A stretch of DNA of 64,000 bases, from contig JBFWQI010000026.1 in NCBI GenBank assembly GCA_050249535.1, forward strand, positions 17,424 to 81,423, written 5' to 3'. Made by a program: the position numbers and the translations under genes. The stretch is from JADJXM01 sp937967285 (GTDB taxonomy: Bacteria > Acidobacteriota > Blastocatellia > RBC074). Under the pieces are notes generated by a model. That model had not been told where the DNA came from. It did not search any database and was given only the letters and a program-made list of their open reading frames with translations. Positions 20,695 to 45,296 of the stretch are shown piece by piece (the stretch's first letter is position 1; each line of letters begins with the position of its first letter).

Positions 20695-21966
20695 ATGTAT
20701 CCGAACGGCTGTCGAAAACTGGTGATGACGATTTTGATTTCGGCCTGCGTGTGCCTGTCCGCCAGTCCTCAGAATCCGACCGGCCGCGAGATCCCCAAAA
20801 GCGGCAAGAAGGAACCGGCCAGGAAGGAGCCGGTCAGGAAAGAGCCTGCGCCGAAGAGGAGCACGACGCGAACACGTCGCCCCGCGCCCAGTCTGACGCT
20901 GATGGCGCCGGCCGGTGCGATCATCGAAGTCGACGGCAAACCGCGCGGCGTCGCCAACATCGAGGGCCGGCTGGTTCTGAGCGGGATCAAGCCCGGAGCG
21001 CACGATATCAAGGTTACCGCCAACGGATTCGAACCGTGGCAGGGCAAGCTGGAGATGACGGCAGCGTCGATGTCATTCACCGCGCCGCTGGTCAAAAAGC
21101 CCGAGACCGGAAGACTGGCACTGACGGCGAGCGAGCCCGGGACCGAGATCTTCATCGACGACAAGTACAGCGTCAAAAGCCTGGCCGGTCAGACGCTGAT
21201 GGTGAGCGGGCTGCTGCCGGGCCGAAGACAGTTGCGAGCCGTCAGGAAGGGTTTCAAGGACTGGCAGATGACGGTGACTGTGAAGGCGAACGAGACGCTC
21301 GCGGTCGACGTCAAACTGAAACCGATACTGAATCCCGAGATGATGGCGGTCCGCGAGGGGGTCTTCATACGCGGATCCGATCGCGGAGCGCGCGACCAGC
21401 GGCCTTCGCATCAGGTCGTCACGGATGCATTCGAGATATCCACGCGCGAGGTTACAAACAGCCTCTACAAGCACTTCATCGACGCGACTGGTCATCCTGC
21501 GCCGAAGGGCGTCGGCTTCGGGTGGATCGACAACAAAATCCCGGATGGACTGGAAGACAAACCCGTCGTCTTCGTCACATGGAATGATGCGGTTGCGTTC
21601 TGCCAGTGGCTCTCGAAAGAGACCGGCAGCCGCTATCGTTTACCTACCGAGGCCGAGTGGGAGAAAGCAGCCACGCAGGTCGGCGAACAGTATTCTTCGG
21701 TCGGAAGCGTCTGGGAATGGTGCAGCGACTGGTACGATCCCGATTATTATCGCGAAAAGGATCGCGCGAATCCGAAAGGTCCGGCTTCTAGCAGGAGCTT
21801 CAAGCTGATGGGCCGCGAGGGACCGGTCAAGGTGATCCGGGGCGGAGGGTTCGGCCGCGGAGCGATCGCTCAACGGGCAGCCGAAAGAAACTACTACTTC
21901 CCGACCCAGAGCAGATTCGATATCGGTTTCAGGATCGTCCGCGAAATCGCCCCCGGCAAACAATAA
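20695..21966 (+). CDS. Exported PEGA-repeat plus FGE/SUMF1-domain protein
   Basis: This protein of about 423 residues has a signal peptide (residues 1-26), a short K/E/P/R-rich linker, and two PEGA repeats (about 66-134 and 140-209). The PEGA traces are GAIIEVDGKPRGVA and GTEIFIDDKYSVK. An SUMF1-type domain follows (216-417) with FIRGSDRGARDQRPSH, VTWNDAVAFCQWLSKE, RLPTEAEWEKAA and VIRGGGFG. Its final motif reads GFRIVRE, with no Cys, so a formylglycine-generating role is unlikely. It follows the zinc-ribbon SUMF1 gene by 27 nt and is followed by an outer-membrane protein gene 9 nt on, so the three are likely an operon for an envelope function. Confidence 0.85.
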   Translation: MYPNGCRKLVMTILISACVCLSASPQNPTGREIPKSGKKEPARKEPVRKEPAPKRSTTRTRRPAPSLTLMAPAGAIIEVDGKPRGVANIEGRLVLSGIKPGAHDIKVTANGFEPWQGKLEMTAASMSFTAPLVKKPETGRLALTASEPGTEIFIDDKYSVKSLAGQTLMVSGLLPGRRQLRAVRKGFKDWQMTVTVKANETLAVDVKLKPILNPEMMAVREGVFIRGSDRGARDQRPSHQVVTDAFEISTREVTNSLYKHFIDATGHPAPKGVGFGWIDNKIPDGLEDKPVVFVTWNDAVAFCQWLSKETGSRYRLPTEAEWEKAATQVGEQYSSVGSVWEWCSDWYDPDYYREKDRANPKGPASSRSFKLMGREGPVKVIRGGGFGRGAIAQRAAERNYYFPTQSRFDIGFRIVREIAPGKQ

Positions 21967-21975
21967 GGAATGAAC

Positions 21976-22830
21976 ATGAAGCGAATCAGTTTGATCGCCG
22001 GTTGTCTCGCCATTCTCTGCCTCACGTCGATGATGGCGGCGGCTCAACAGCGGCCCCTGGTGACTGAGGACATCGAGATCGTCAAGCCCGGATCGGCCCG
22101 CTTCGAGTTCGGGCTCGACTTTCAGACCGACCGCAACTTTCCGGTCTCGGGACTCAACGGCGATCTGACGCGGCTCGGCGTGGTGGCGCTGACGATCGGC
22201 CTGGCGCCGAACGTCGAGGTCGAATCCGGCGGCGTGCTCCAGAACTATCTGAGCATCAACCGCCAGTATCAGCCGAGCGCGATCCCGCTTCAGCTCAGCC
22301 GCGGAACCAATTCGACTCACGACTGGGGCGACTTCTACGTCGCCACCAAGATCAAACTGAGGCGCGAGACGAAGCGCGGCCCGGCGCTCGGCTACAGGTT
22401 CGGCGCCGAGATGCCAAATTCCAACCAGGCACGCGGGATCGGGCTCAACCAGATCAACTTCTTCGCGACGATCATCGCCAGCAAGCATTTCGGCAGGTTC
22501 CACGTCTTCGGGAATATCGGGCTCGGAATCCTGACGGCGCCCGTCGATCCCTTCACGCAGAATGATGTCCTGCTATACGGCCTGGCCGCGACATACACGG
22601 TCAACGACCGCCTGACAATGGTCGGCGAGGTCAACGGACGCTACAGCACGCGAAACAATACGCCGCTCGGGACGGAATCCGACGGCGCCGCCCGGCTCGG
22701 CGCGCGGATCAGAGCCGCCGGCCTGACCTGGGACATCGCCGGCATCCGCGGGCTCAACCGCGTCAGCACTCGCGGCGGAATCACCTTCGGCGTCACTTAC
22801 GAGGCGAAACTGCTCGAACCGGTGAAGTAG
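21976..22830 (+). CDS. Predicted outer-membrane beta-barrel protein (MetA/phenol-degradation-like family)
   Basis: This protein of about 284 residues has a signal peptide (MKRISLIAGCLAILC to AAAQQ). Alternating amphipathic beta-strands fill the rest: FEFGLDFQTDRNFPV, VEVESGGVLQNYLSI and YGLAATYTVNDRLTMVGEVNG. The pattern resembles the Phenol_MetA_deg/transporter family of outer-membrane barrels. Function is unknown. The ATG at 21976 has AAGGA at a good distance; an ATG at 21970 is in the same frame. The stop codon TAG abuts the start of a heptamer repeat array. Confidence 0.72.
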   Translation: MKRISLIAGCLAILCLTSMMAAAQQRPLVTEDIEIVKPGSARFEFGLDFQTDRNFPVSGLNGDLTRLGVVALTIGLAPNVEVESGGVLQNYLSINRQYQPSAIPLQLSRGTNSTHDWGDFYVATKIKLRRETKRGPALGYRFGAEMPNSNQARGIGLNQINFFATIIASKHFGRFHVFGNIGLGILTAPVDPFTQNDVLLYGLAATYTVNDRLTMVGEVNGRYSTRNNTPLGTESDGAARLGARIRAAGLTWDIAGIRGLNRVSTRGGITFGVTYEAKLLEPVK

Positions 22831-23091
22831 TAGGCGGTGGGGAGTAGGCAGTAGGCGGTATGCAGTAGGCGGTATGCAGTAGGCAGTATGCAGTAGGCAG
22901 TAGGCGGTTCTTTGGATTAATTTTCGATATTCCTCAAAGCATGATAGCGGATTTAACATGCACGCGTATCCTTATACTGACTACTGACTACTGACTACTG
23001 ACTACTGACTACTGACTACTGACTACTGACTACTGACTACTGACTACTGACTACTGACTACTGACTACTGACTACTGACTACCCCCTACTT
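22829..23091. repeat. Inverted heptamer-repeat element (GTAGGCA left arm, CTGACTA right arm)
   Basis: The left arm (22829-22908) is about eleven 7-mers of GTAGGCR and GTATGCA. The right arm (22974-23091) is about fifteen tandem CTGACTA units ending CCCCCTACTT. The reverse complement of the right unit is GTAGTCA, one base from the left unit GTAGGCA, so the two arms are inverted and imperfectly complementary. It starts at the stop codon of the preceding gene. It is not CRISPR: the unit is 7 bp with no spacers. Confidence 0.85.
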
Positions 23092-23275
23092 GACTTATCT
23101 TCTTACATGAGTTTGAATTGAGATCTCAAAAGAAGAGCCCCCGCGCACCGTGGTGCCAACCATTGATTTATTGACAGAACATTAAGTCCGGCATAAGACC
23201 TCGCCGCCCCGTCCAATCCAACGACCCCGTAAGGCTTCGAAGAAGTCCGCCGGCAGGGAACATCCAGTCATAGCA
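23092..23275. other. Leader region of the giant propeller gene
   Basis: This stretch lies between the repeat element and the giant gene. No gene is seen in it. It contains a possible promoter at 23171-23199. Confidence 0.45.
23171..23199 (+). promoter_or_regulatory. Possible sigma-70-type promoter for the giant propeller gene
   Basis: TTGACA at 23171-23176 is followed after a 17-bp spacer by TAAGAC at 23194-23199. The -35 is perfect and the -10 weak. It sits about 75-105 nt before the coding start. Confidence 0.35.
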
Positions 23276-32605
<9,330 letters not shown>

Positions 32606-32632
32606 TCGAATGTAACGGCTCTGCCTGTGGGG

Positions 32633-32781
32633 GAAGATTATTTCGATAGGATTTACAGGATTTGACAGGATTTACAGGATAATATTGAAAAAACTTGAAT
32701 CTGCTACACGGAATTTCAGGGCAAAAAGGCCACTTCATAACCCTGAACCGATCCTGTAAATCCTGTCGAAATTTCCCTTCT
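32633..32781. repeat. Inverted-arm repeat element, CAGGATTTA type, copy 1
   Basis: The left arm (about 32641-32681) has AGGATTTAC/AGGATTTGA units; the right arm (about 32750-32779) has ATCCTGTAAATCCTGTCGAAAT. A core between the arms (32685-32749) is shared with the second copy at 38002-38165, including the string CACTTCATAACCC, and the flanking GAAATTTCCCTT is also shared. Confidence 0.85.
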
Positions 32782-32872
32782 TCTCTCAGTGGCTGAGCAG
32801 TTACGAACGAATTGACGCCGGCGTACCCGTGGTGCCTTCCGCTTCGCCCGATTATTCTTTAAACTTGAATAT

Positions 32873-34012
<1,140 letters not shown>

Positions 34013-34019
34013 AAAGAGA

Positions 34020-34153
34020 TTTAGACGCCAAGGCGCCAAGGCGGCCAAGAATTATTTAAGGGAATTTGAATCCGGATTATAACCAGACGGTCGTGACTCA
34101 GAAATTTTATCCATTAACACTCTTGGCTGATCTTGGCGCCTTGGCGTTTAAAA
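34020..34153. repeat. Inverted-arm repeat element, GCCAAGGC type
   Basis: The left arm (34020-34050) has ACGCCAAGG/CGCCAAGG units. The right arm (34120-34153) is the inverse, CTTGGCGCCTTGGCGTTTA. About 70 bp of AT-richer sequence lies between. It sits between the convergent MscS and uracil-DNA glycosylase genes. Confidence 0.8.
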
Positions 34154-34177
34154 CTCAGGAAGCCCTACGTCTTTGTC

Positions 34178-34801
34178 CTACTCGGACAACACCCCCCTGA
34201 CCAGCTTCAGGTCCTCCCACGACTCCCGCTTCTTCTCCGGCACCCTCAGCAGGTACGCCGGATTGAACGTCGGAACCAGATGCATCTCCATCCCGTTCAA
34301 TCTGTAAGGATAAACCTTCCCCCTCAACTGCGAGATCGTCCGCTTCGACCGCAGCAACGTCTGAGCCGCCAGCGCCCCGAAAGCGATGATGATCCGCGGT
34401 TTGACTACCAGAATCTGCCGCAGCAGGATCGGCCGGCAGTCCTCGACCTCTTCGACGGAAAAGTTGCGCTCGCCCGGCGGGATGCACTTGATCACGTTGC
34501 AGATGTAACAGTCTGACCGCTCAAGGCCGATCGCTCCCAGCATCCTGTCCAGCAATATCCCGGCCTGACCCATAAACGGCCGCTCGGAGTCGATGTCGTC
34601 CACGCCCGGCCCCTCGCCGATCACCATCACCCCGGCGCCCGGTTCTCCCTCACCGAAAATTACCGGCATTCCCTTCCTGCAGGCCCCGCAGACCTCGCTC
34701 CGCCCCAGATCCGACAGGATCCGCCCAAGGGAATCCCCTTCCGGCGCCTCAACCCTGTCGCCGTCATTCATTTCTCCGAACAGATAGTGTTCATCACCCA
34801 T
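34178..34801 (-). CDS. Uracil-DNA glycosylase, family 4-like (Fe-S type)
   Basis: This protein of about 208 residues removes uracil from DNA as the first step of base excision repair. It has the family motif GEGPGVDDIDSERPF followed by MGQAGILLDRMLGAIG. Further motifs are NVIKCIPPGERNF, IIAFGALAAQTLL and the helicase-like loop VPTFNPAYLL. Four cysteines suited to an Fe-S cluster are present: the CGAC pair and two in the CYIC to EDC region. The start is ambiguous. ATG 34801 has GGGGGG 5 nt upstream, but the frame extends to 34909 through a 66-bp tandem duplication that carries two further starts, one with GGGAGG (ATG 34867). Confidence 0.88.
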   Translation of the reverse strand: MGDEHYLFGEMNDGDRVEAPEGDSLGRILSDLGRSEVCGACRKGMPVIFGEGEPGAGVMVIGEGPGVDDIDSERPFMGQAGILLDRMLGAIGLERSDCYICNVIKCIPPGERNFSVEEVEDCRPILLRQILVVKPRIIIAFGALAAQTLLRSKRTISQLRGKVYPYRLNGMEMHLVPTFNPAYLLRVPEKKRESWEDLKLVRGVLSE

Positions 34802-34909
34802 TGTTCCCCCCCTGGGAACGCCGAGCCCCAGCTCGGCGACCATTAACAGATAGATTTCCTCATCCATTTCCACCTCCCCGGGAGCGCCGAGCCCCAGCTC
34901 GGCGACCAT
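34778..34909 (-). repeat. 66-bp tandem duplication of the glycosylase translation-initiation region
   Basis: Units 34844-34909 and 34778-34843 both read ATGGTCGCCGAGCTGGGGCT, then a G-rich ribosome-site-like run, then ATGGRTGAKGAA and a CTATCTGTT stretch. Each unit contains the palindrome GCCGAGC-CCCA-GCTCGGC when read on the plus strand. The units encode MVAELGLG-A/V-P in frame. Confidence 0.85.
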
Positions 34910-35028
34910 TATCCATTAATATATGTGTCTTCCACGACTTTCAAACCACCTCCCACCCAATCGCATTCATTGCATAGACTTACGCCGCCCGACAAAGATT
35001 AGAATCCGATTAATGTGAAAGATGGAAC

Positions 35029-35057
35029 TTGACAGAGAAGGGCATGATGAGTAGGAT
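35029..35057 (+). promoter_or_regulatory. Promoter of the tRNA-Ala/tRNA-Asn unit
   Basis: TTGACA (35029-35034), a 17-bp spacer and TAGGAT (35052-35057) place the transcription start about 8-10 nt before tRNA-Ala. Confidence 0.75.
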
Positions 35058-35072
35058 ACTGATTCGTCTCTT

Positions 35073-35149
<77 letters not shown>

Positions 35150-35167
35150 GAATTGAATAGAGTTTCC

Positions 35168-35247
<80 letters not shown>

Positions 35248-35262
35248 TAATTTTTTATAAGT

Positions 35263-35287
35263 CACGGGAGCCGATTCGGCTCCCGTG
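35263..35287 (+). terminator. Likely terminator of the tRNA unit
   Basis: A perfect hairpin CACGGGAGCCG-ATT-CGGCTCCCGTG lies 15 nt after tRNA-Asn and is followed by TTGCGTTT. The U-tract is broken, so strength is uncertain. Confidence 0.65.
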
Positions 35288-35401
35288 TTGCGTTTAGGGG
35301 CAAATGCCCCCGTAATTGACTCGATACCTGCCTCCCACTGTACTCCCCATCTGAGATAATAATCTTGCAAATTTTCATTTCGAATGCATAATTGCAATAT
35401 T

Positions 35402-36619
35402 ATGGCGATCAATTATATCGAGAGGGCGGCGGAAAATATCATCAGGAATGCGTCAGCCGAATTCCCTGCGGTAGTTTTGACCGGCCCCCGTCAGTCAGGA
35501 AAGACAACCCTTTTGAGGCGGATATTCGGTGAGAAGTTCGGCTATGTCTCGCTCGAGCCTCCGGATGTCCGGGCAGCGGCGATGGAAGATCCGCGCGGGT
35601 TTCTCGAGACATACGCGTCACCGGTAATTCTCGACGAGGTACAGTTCGCGCCCGATCTCCTGTTCTACATCAAGGAGCGAATCGATGCCAACAGGTCTCG
35701 GGCGGGACAATACCTCCTGACCGGTTCTCAGAATCTCCTGATCGGCGAGAAAATCACGGAGTCGCTTGCCGGCAGAGCAGCGATACTCCGATTGATGCCG
35801 TTATCACGCCGGGAAATAAACGGGATAGCCGGAGCCCCCCTTCCCTGGGAGAGCCCGCGAGTCAACAAACGACCAGTCTCTCCGAAGGAGATGTGGAAAG
35901 AATTTCTGCGGGGGAGCTATCCTGAACTGATCGCCAATCCCGGTCGCGACAGCTGGCTGTGGCACGCGAGCTATGTTCAGACCTATCTTGAGCGGGACGT
36001 TCGCACGCTTCGCCAGGTTGGTGATCTGTCACAGTTTCAGAGTTTTCTGCGCGCTCTGGCAGCAAGGAGTGGTCAATTGCTTAACCTGAGCGATCTGGCC
36101 AGAGATCTGGGCCTGGCCATCAATACAGTCAAAGCCTGGATTTCAGTCCTCGAAGCTACCTTTCAGGTGATGATCCTCAGACCTTATTTCGCCAACATGG
36201 GAAAGAGACTCGTCAAAACCCCGAAGGTCTATTTTACGGATGTCGGCATGCTCTGCTATTTGACAGGCCTCAGGGATCCTGACCATGCGGCATCCGGGCC
36301 GATGAGCGGACAGATAATGGAGACGGCCGTGCTGTCGGAAATATTCAAGACACTCGTCAACCGCGGCGAAGATCCGCAACTCTACTTCTGGAGAACTTCG
36401 ACCGGGACCGAAGTAGACCTCATAGTCGAGACCGGCGGCCGACTGGTGCCGATCGAGGTTAAGCAGACAGCAACGCCGAGGCCAGCCCTGGCCTCCTCGA
36501 TCAGGACCTTTCAGGAAGATTTCGGTGACAGAGCCCTGCCGGGTTATGTCGTTCATTCCGGCGACGTCCGCCTGCCACTGGGATCGAATGTCACGGCATT
36601 GCCCTTTGCCGAGCTCTAG
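35402..36619 (+). CDS. DUF4143-type AAA ATPase
   Basis: This protein of about 405 residues belongs to the common ATPase family with an N-terminal AAA_14 domain and a C-terminal DUF4143. It has Walker A GPRQSGKTTLL near residue 28, Walker B-like VILDEVQFAPDLL, and the sensor LTGSQNLL. The C-terminal half ends with the PD-(D/E)xK-like stretch FWRTSTGTEVDLIVETGGRLVPIEVK, typical of DUF4143. The biological role of the family is unclear; such genes are often solitary and horizontally moved. The start is ATG 35402; ATG 35384 is also in frame. No partner gene is adjacent. Confidence 0.9.
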   Translation: MAINYIERAAENIIRNASAEFPAVVLTGPRQSGKTTLLRRIFGEKFGYVSLEPPDVRAAAMEDPRGFLETYASPVILDEVQFAPDLLFYIKERIDANRSRAGQYLLTGSQNLLIGEKITESLAGRAAILRLMPLSRREINGIAGAPLPWESPRVNKRPVSPKEMWKEFLRGSYPELIANPGRDSWLWHASYVQTYLERDVRTLRQVGDLSQFQSFLRALAARSGQLLNLSDLARDLGLAINTVKAWISVLEATFQVMILRPYFANMGKRLVKTPKVYFTDVGMLCYLTGLRDPDHAASGPMSGQIMETAVLSEIFKTLVNRGEDPQLYFWRTSTGTEVDLIVETGGRLVPIEVKQTATPRPALASSIRTFQEDFGDRALPGYVVHSGDVRLPLGSNVTALPFAEL

Positions 36620-36755
36620 CCGCCTGCCTTGCGTCATGGATGCACCATCCAGCTTCCTTAAGAATCGGCTTTCATCATCAAATATGCATCCATCAACAAC
36701 ATCAGAAAGAATAATATTAATTTTGGCCATCGAATTCGGTCAGCAACTTCAAGAT

Positions 36756-36923
36756 CTAATTGTGTCCCCTTCTCTTCGCCCATTCGATCGGAGTGGCCCA
36801 CTCAGGATCATCCGGCAGATTCAAGCCGGCGCCATTTTTCAAGAGCAGTTCGAGCATTCCTGTTTTGCCGCAGCGCGCAACCCAGGCGAGCGGGGTCGAG
36901 CGGAACTCCTTGTCGCGGGCTTT
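36756..36923 (-). pseudogene. Truncated ankyrin-repeat remnant
   Basis: The minus strand encodes about 55 residues with clear ankyrin pattern: STPLAWVARCGKTGMLELLL, then KNGAGLNLPD, then WATPIEWAKRRGHN and a stop. This is about one and a half repeats. The 5' side is cut by a palindromic repeat (36926-37008), and no start codon or further repeats are found upstream. I read it as the C-terminal scrap of a lost ankyrin protein. Confidence 0.7.
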
Positions 36924-36925
36924 TT

Positions 36926-37008
36926 GGAGTGCGGCGGCCCGGCGCCGCTTTCCCTGTTGAAGTGATTTATCGGATCAATAACAAAGCGACGCCGGGCCGT
37001 CGCACTCC
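36926..37008. repeat. Long inverted repeat (GGAGTGCGGCGGCC type)
   Basis: Two 26-nt arms, 36926-36951 and 36983-37008, match in inverse orientation at 24 of 26 positions; the left starts GGAGTGCGGCGGCCCGGC and the right ends GCCGTCGCACTCC. About 31 AT-rich bp lie between. It adjoins the ankyrin remnant. Confidence 0.8.
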
Positions 37009-37122
37009 AAAGATTACGGATTAACGGTCTCGATTTCTATGATTCTGCGATGAAGTGCATTATTATCTCGGAGTCTTGCCCTTACCTCGAGCAATTGACC
37101 CGCATACCGGAGACGGAAAATT

Positions 37123-37998
<876 letters not shown>

Positions 37999-38001
37999 GG
38001 A

Positions 38002-38165
38002 GGATTATTTCGACAGGATTAACAGGATTTGTCAGGATTTACAGGATTAAATTGAAAACTCTTGAGTCCGTTACAGGGAATTTCGGGTCAAAGAGGCACT
38101 TCATAACCCGGAATCAATCCTGTAAATCCTGACAAATCCTGTTAATCCTGTCGAAATTTCCCTTT
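38002..38165. repeat. Inverted-arm repeat element, CAGGATTTA type, copy 2
   Basis: The left arm (38002-38049) has ACAGGATTA/ACAGGATTT/GTCAGGATT units; the right arm (38115-38163) has the inverse, AATCCTGTAAATCCTGACAA and so on. The 64-bp core between is clearly homologous to the core of copy 1 (32685-32749). Confidence 0.87.
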
Positions 38166-38251
38166 TCCTCTTCGGGCTCAGTAGATACGACCGAGGCCGG
38201 TCAGACGATCTCCTGAGCCCGAGGCGGTCGCGATAACGGAAGACTATATTA

Positions 38252-41369
<3,118 letters not shown>

Positions 41370-41451
41370 TGTCTCAACCGTATCTTTATTGAATGAATAT
41401 CAGACACACTTCTAATCACTGGAAACCGGGAACTGGAAACCGGAAACTTCT

Positions 41452-42542
<1,091 letters not shown>

Positions 42543-42598
42543 AACTGCTCAGTCCCCGTTAGCGGGCCCAAGCCCGCGGAGCGGGCAACAGACTGTAG

Positions 42599-42639
42599 CC
42601 CGGGGTGAAGCGAGGCCGCAGGCCGAGCAGAACCCCGGG
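42599..42639. repeat. Palindromic repeat with CCCGGGGT/ACCCCGGG ends
   Basis: Arms 42599-42606 (CCCGGGGT) and 42632-42639 (ACCCCGGG) enclose an inner GGCC-rich hairpin (GAGGCCGCAGGCC). Confidence 0.6.
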
Positions 42640-42661
42640 TGTTCTATATTTTTTATTATTT

Positions 42662-42705
42662 CGTCGCGTGAGCGACGATTGATATCATCCGTCGCTCACG
42701 CGACG
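42662..42705. repeat. Perfect 16-bp inverted repeat (REP-like)
   Basis: CGTCGCGTGAGCGACG (42662-42677) and CGTCGCTCACGCGACG (42690-42705) are exact inverse copies around a 12-bp spacer holding GATATC. Confidence 0.8.
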
Positions 42706-42821
42706 GGAATTGATATACGAATGCTGTCCGTGCCGTGAACGACACGGCTAAATTCAGCTGCCGCTGTCGCGGCGCTGCTGCGATCGATGCAGTTATTCCA
42801 TCAAGATCACTCTGGCGCTGA

Positions 42822-44306
<1,485 letters not shown>

Positions 44307-44307
<1 letters not shown>

Positions 44308-45296
44308 TGGCGATACTGGTAACGGGCGGCGCCGGATACATCGGCAGCGTGATGGTCGAAATGCTGCGCCAGAGCAGCGAACAGGTCGTGGTGCTCGACA
44401 ACCTGTCGCGCGGGCATCGCGCGGCCGTGGATCCCGATGTTCAGTTCTATCAGGGCAATATCGGCAATCGCGAGATCATCGACCTGATCTGCAGCGAGAA
44501 TGATATAGAATCCTGCATTCACTTCGCGGCGCTCGCCTACGTCGGAGAATCGGTAGCGGAGCCGAAGCTCTATTTCGAGAACAACGTTTCGCAGGGGATT
44601 CAACTGCTCGACGGCCTGATGGCGGCCGGCGTGCAGCGGATCGTCTTCTCATCGACCTGCGCGACATACGGCGAGCCTCAGTACCTGCCGCTCGATGAAG
44701 AGCATCCGCAGAATCCGACCAATCCCTACGGCTGGTCGAAACTGATGATGGAGAAGATCCTTGCGGCGTACGATCACGCCTACGGTCTGAAGCACGTCGC
44801 GCTGCGTTATTTCAATGCTTCCGGCGCCATTCCCCGGCGAGGCGAGGATCATGCGCCGGAAACCCACATCATCCCGAATGTGATCCTGGCGGCGATGGGC
44901 AAGCTGCCCTTTGTTTCGGTCTTCGGTGACGACTATCCGACGCCGGATGGAACGGCGATCCGCGACTACGTGCACGTCGCGGATCTGTGCGACGCGCATC
45001 TGCGGGCGCTCGAGCATCTGCGCAGGGGCGGCGAGTCGGAGCGCATCAATCTGGGGACGGGACATGGCTATTCGGTCAATGAGGTGATCGATACGGCGCG
45101 CGAAGTGACCGGGTGCCCGATCGAGGTCAGAACCGAACCGAGGCGGCCGGGCGACCCGTCGCGGCTGGTCGCGAATTCCGGCAGGGCGCGGAGCGTGCTG
45201 GGCTGGGAGCCGCGTTTCGACAATCTGGAAACCATCATCAAAACAGCCTGGGACTGGCACCAGTCTCACCCCGACGGATACGGAGATCCCGGATGA
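44307..45296 (+). CDS. galE: UDP-glucose 4-epimerase GalE
   Basis: This 329-residue extended short-chain dehydrogenase interconverts UDP-galactose and UDP-glucose with bound NAD. The Rossmann motif is VTGGAGYIGSV at the N terminus, and the catalytic pair is Y141-G-W-S-K145. The FSSTCATYGEP segment holds the catalytic Ser/Thr region, and ALRYFNASGA is typical of GalE. Its ATG shares a base with the preceding stop (TAATG), and its stop overlaps the next ATG (ATGA), so it is coupled on both sides. It completes the Leloir set with galT and the GHMP kinase. Confidence 0.96.

Larger units (their letters stand above)
36620..37122. other. Intergenic region before the desaturase gene
   Basis: Apart from the ankyrin remnant and the inverted repeat, nothing with coding character is seen. 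The last 110 bp should hold the desaturase promoter, but no clear -35/-10 was found. Confidence 0.5.

Noticed and set aside
19045..21966. Formylglycine-generating enzymes for the sulfatase at 38252
   Set aside because: The SUMF1 domains lack the visible paired catalytic cysteines, are fused to zinc ribbons or PEGA repeats, and lie 17 kb away in another operon.
22974..23091. Possible CRISPR array
   Set aside because: The repeat unit is only 7 bp (CTGACTA) in direct tandem with no spacers, and no cas genes are near.
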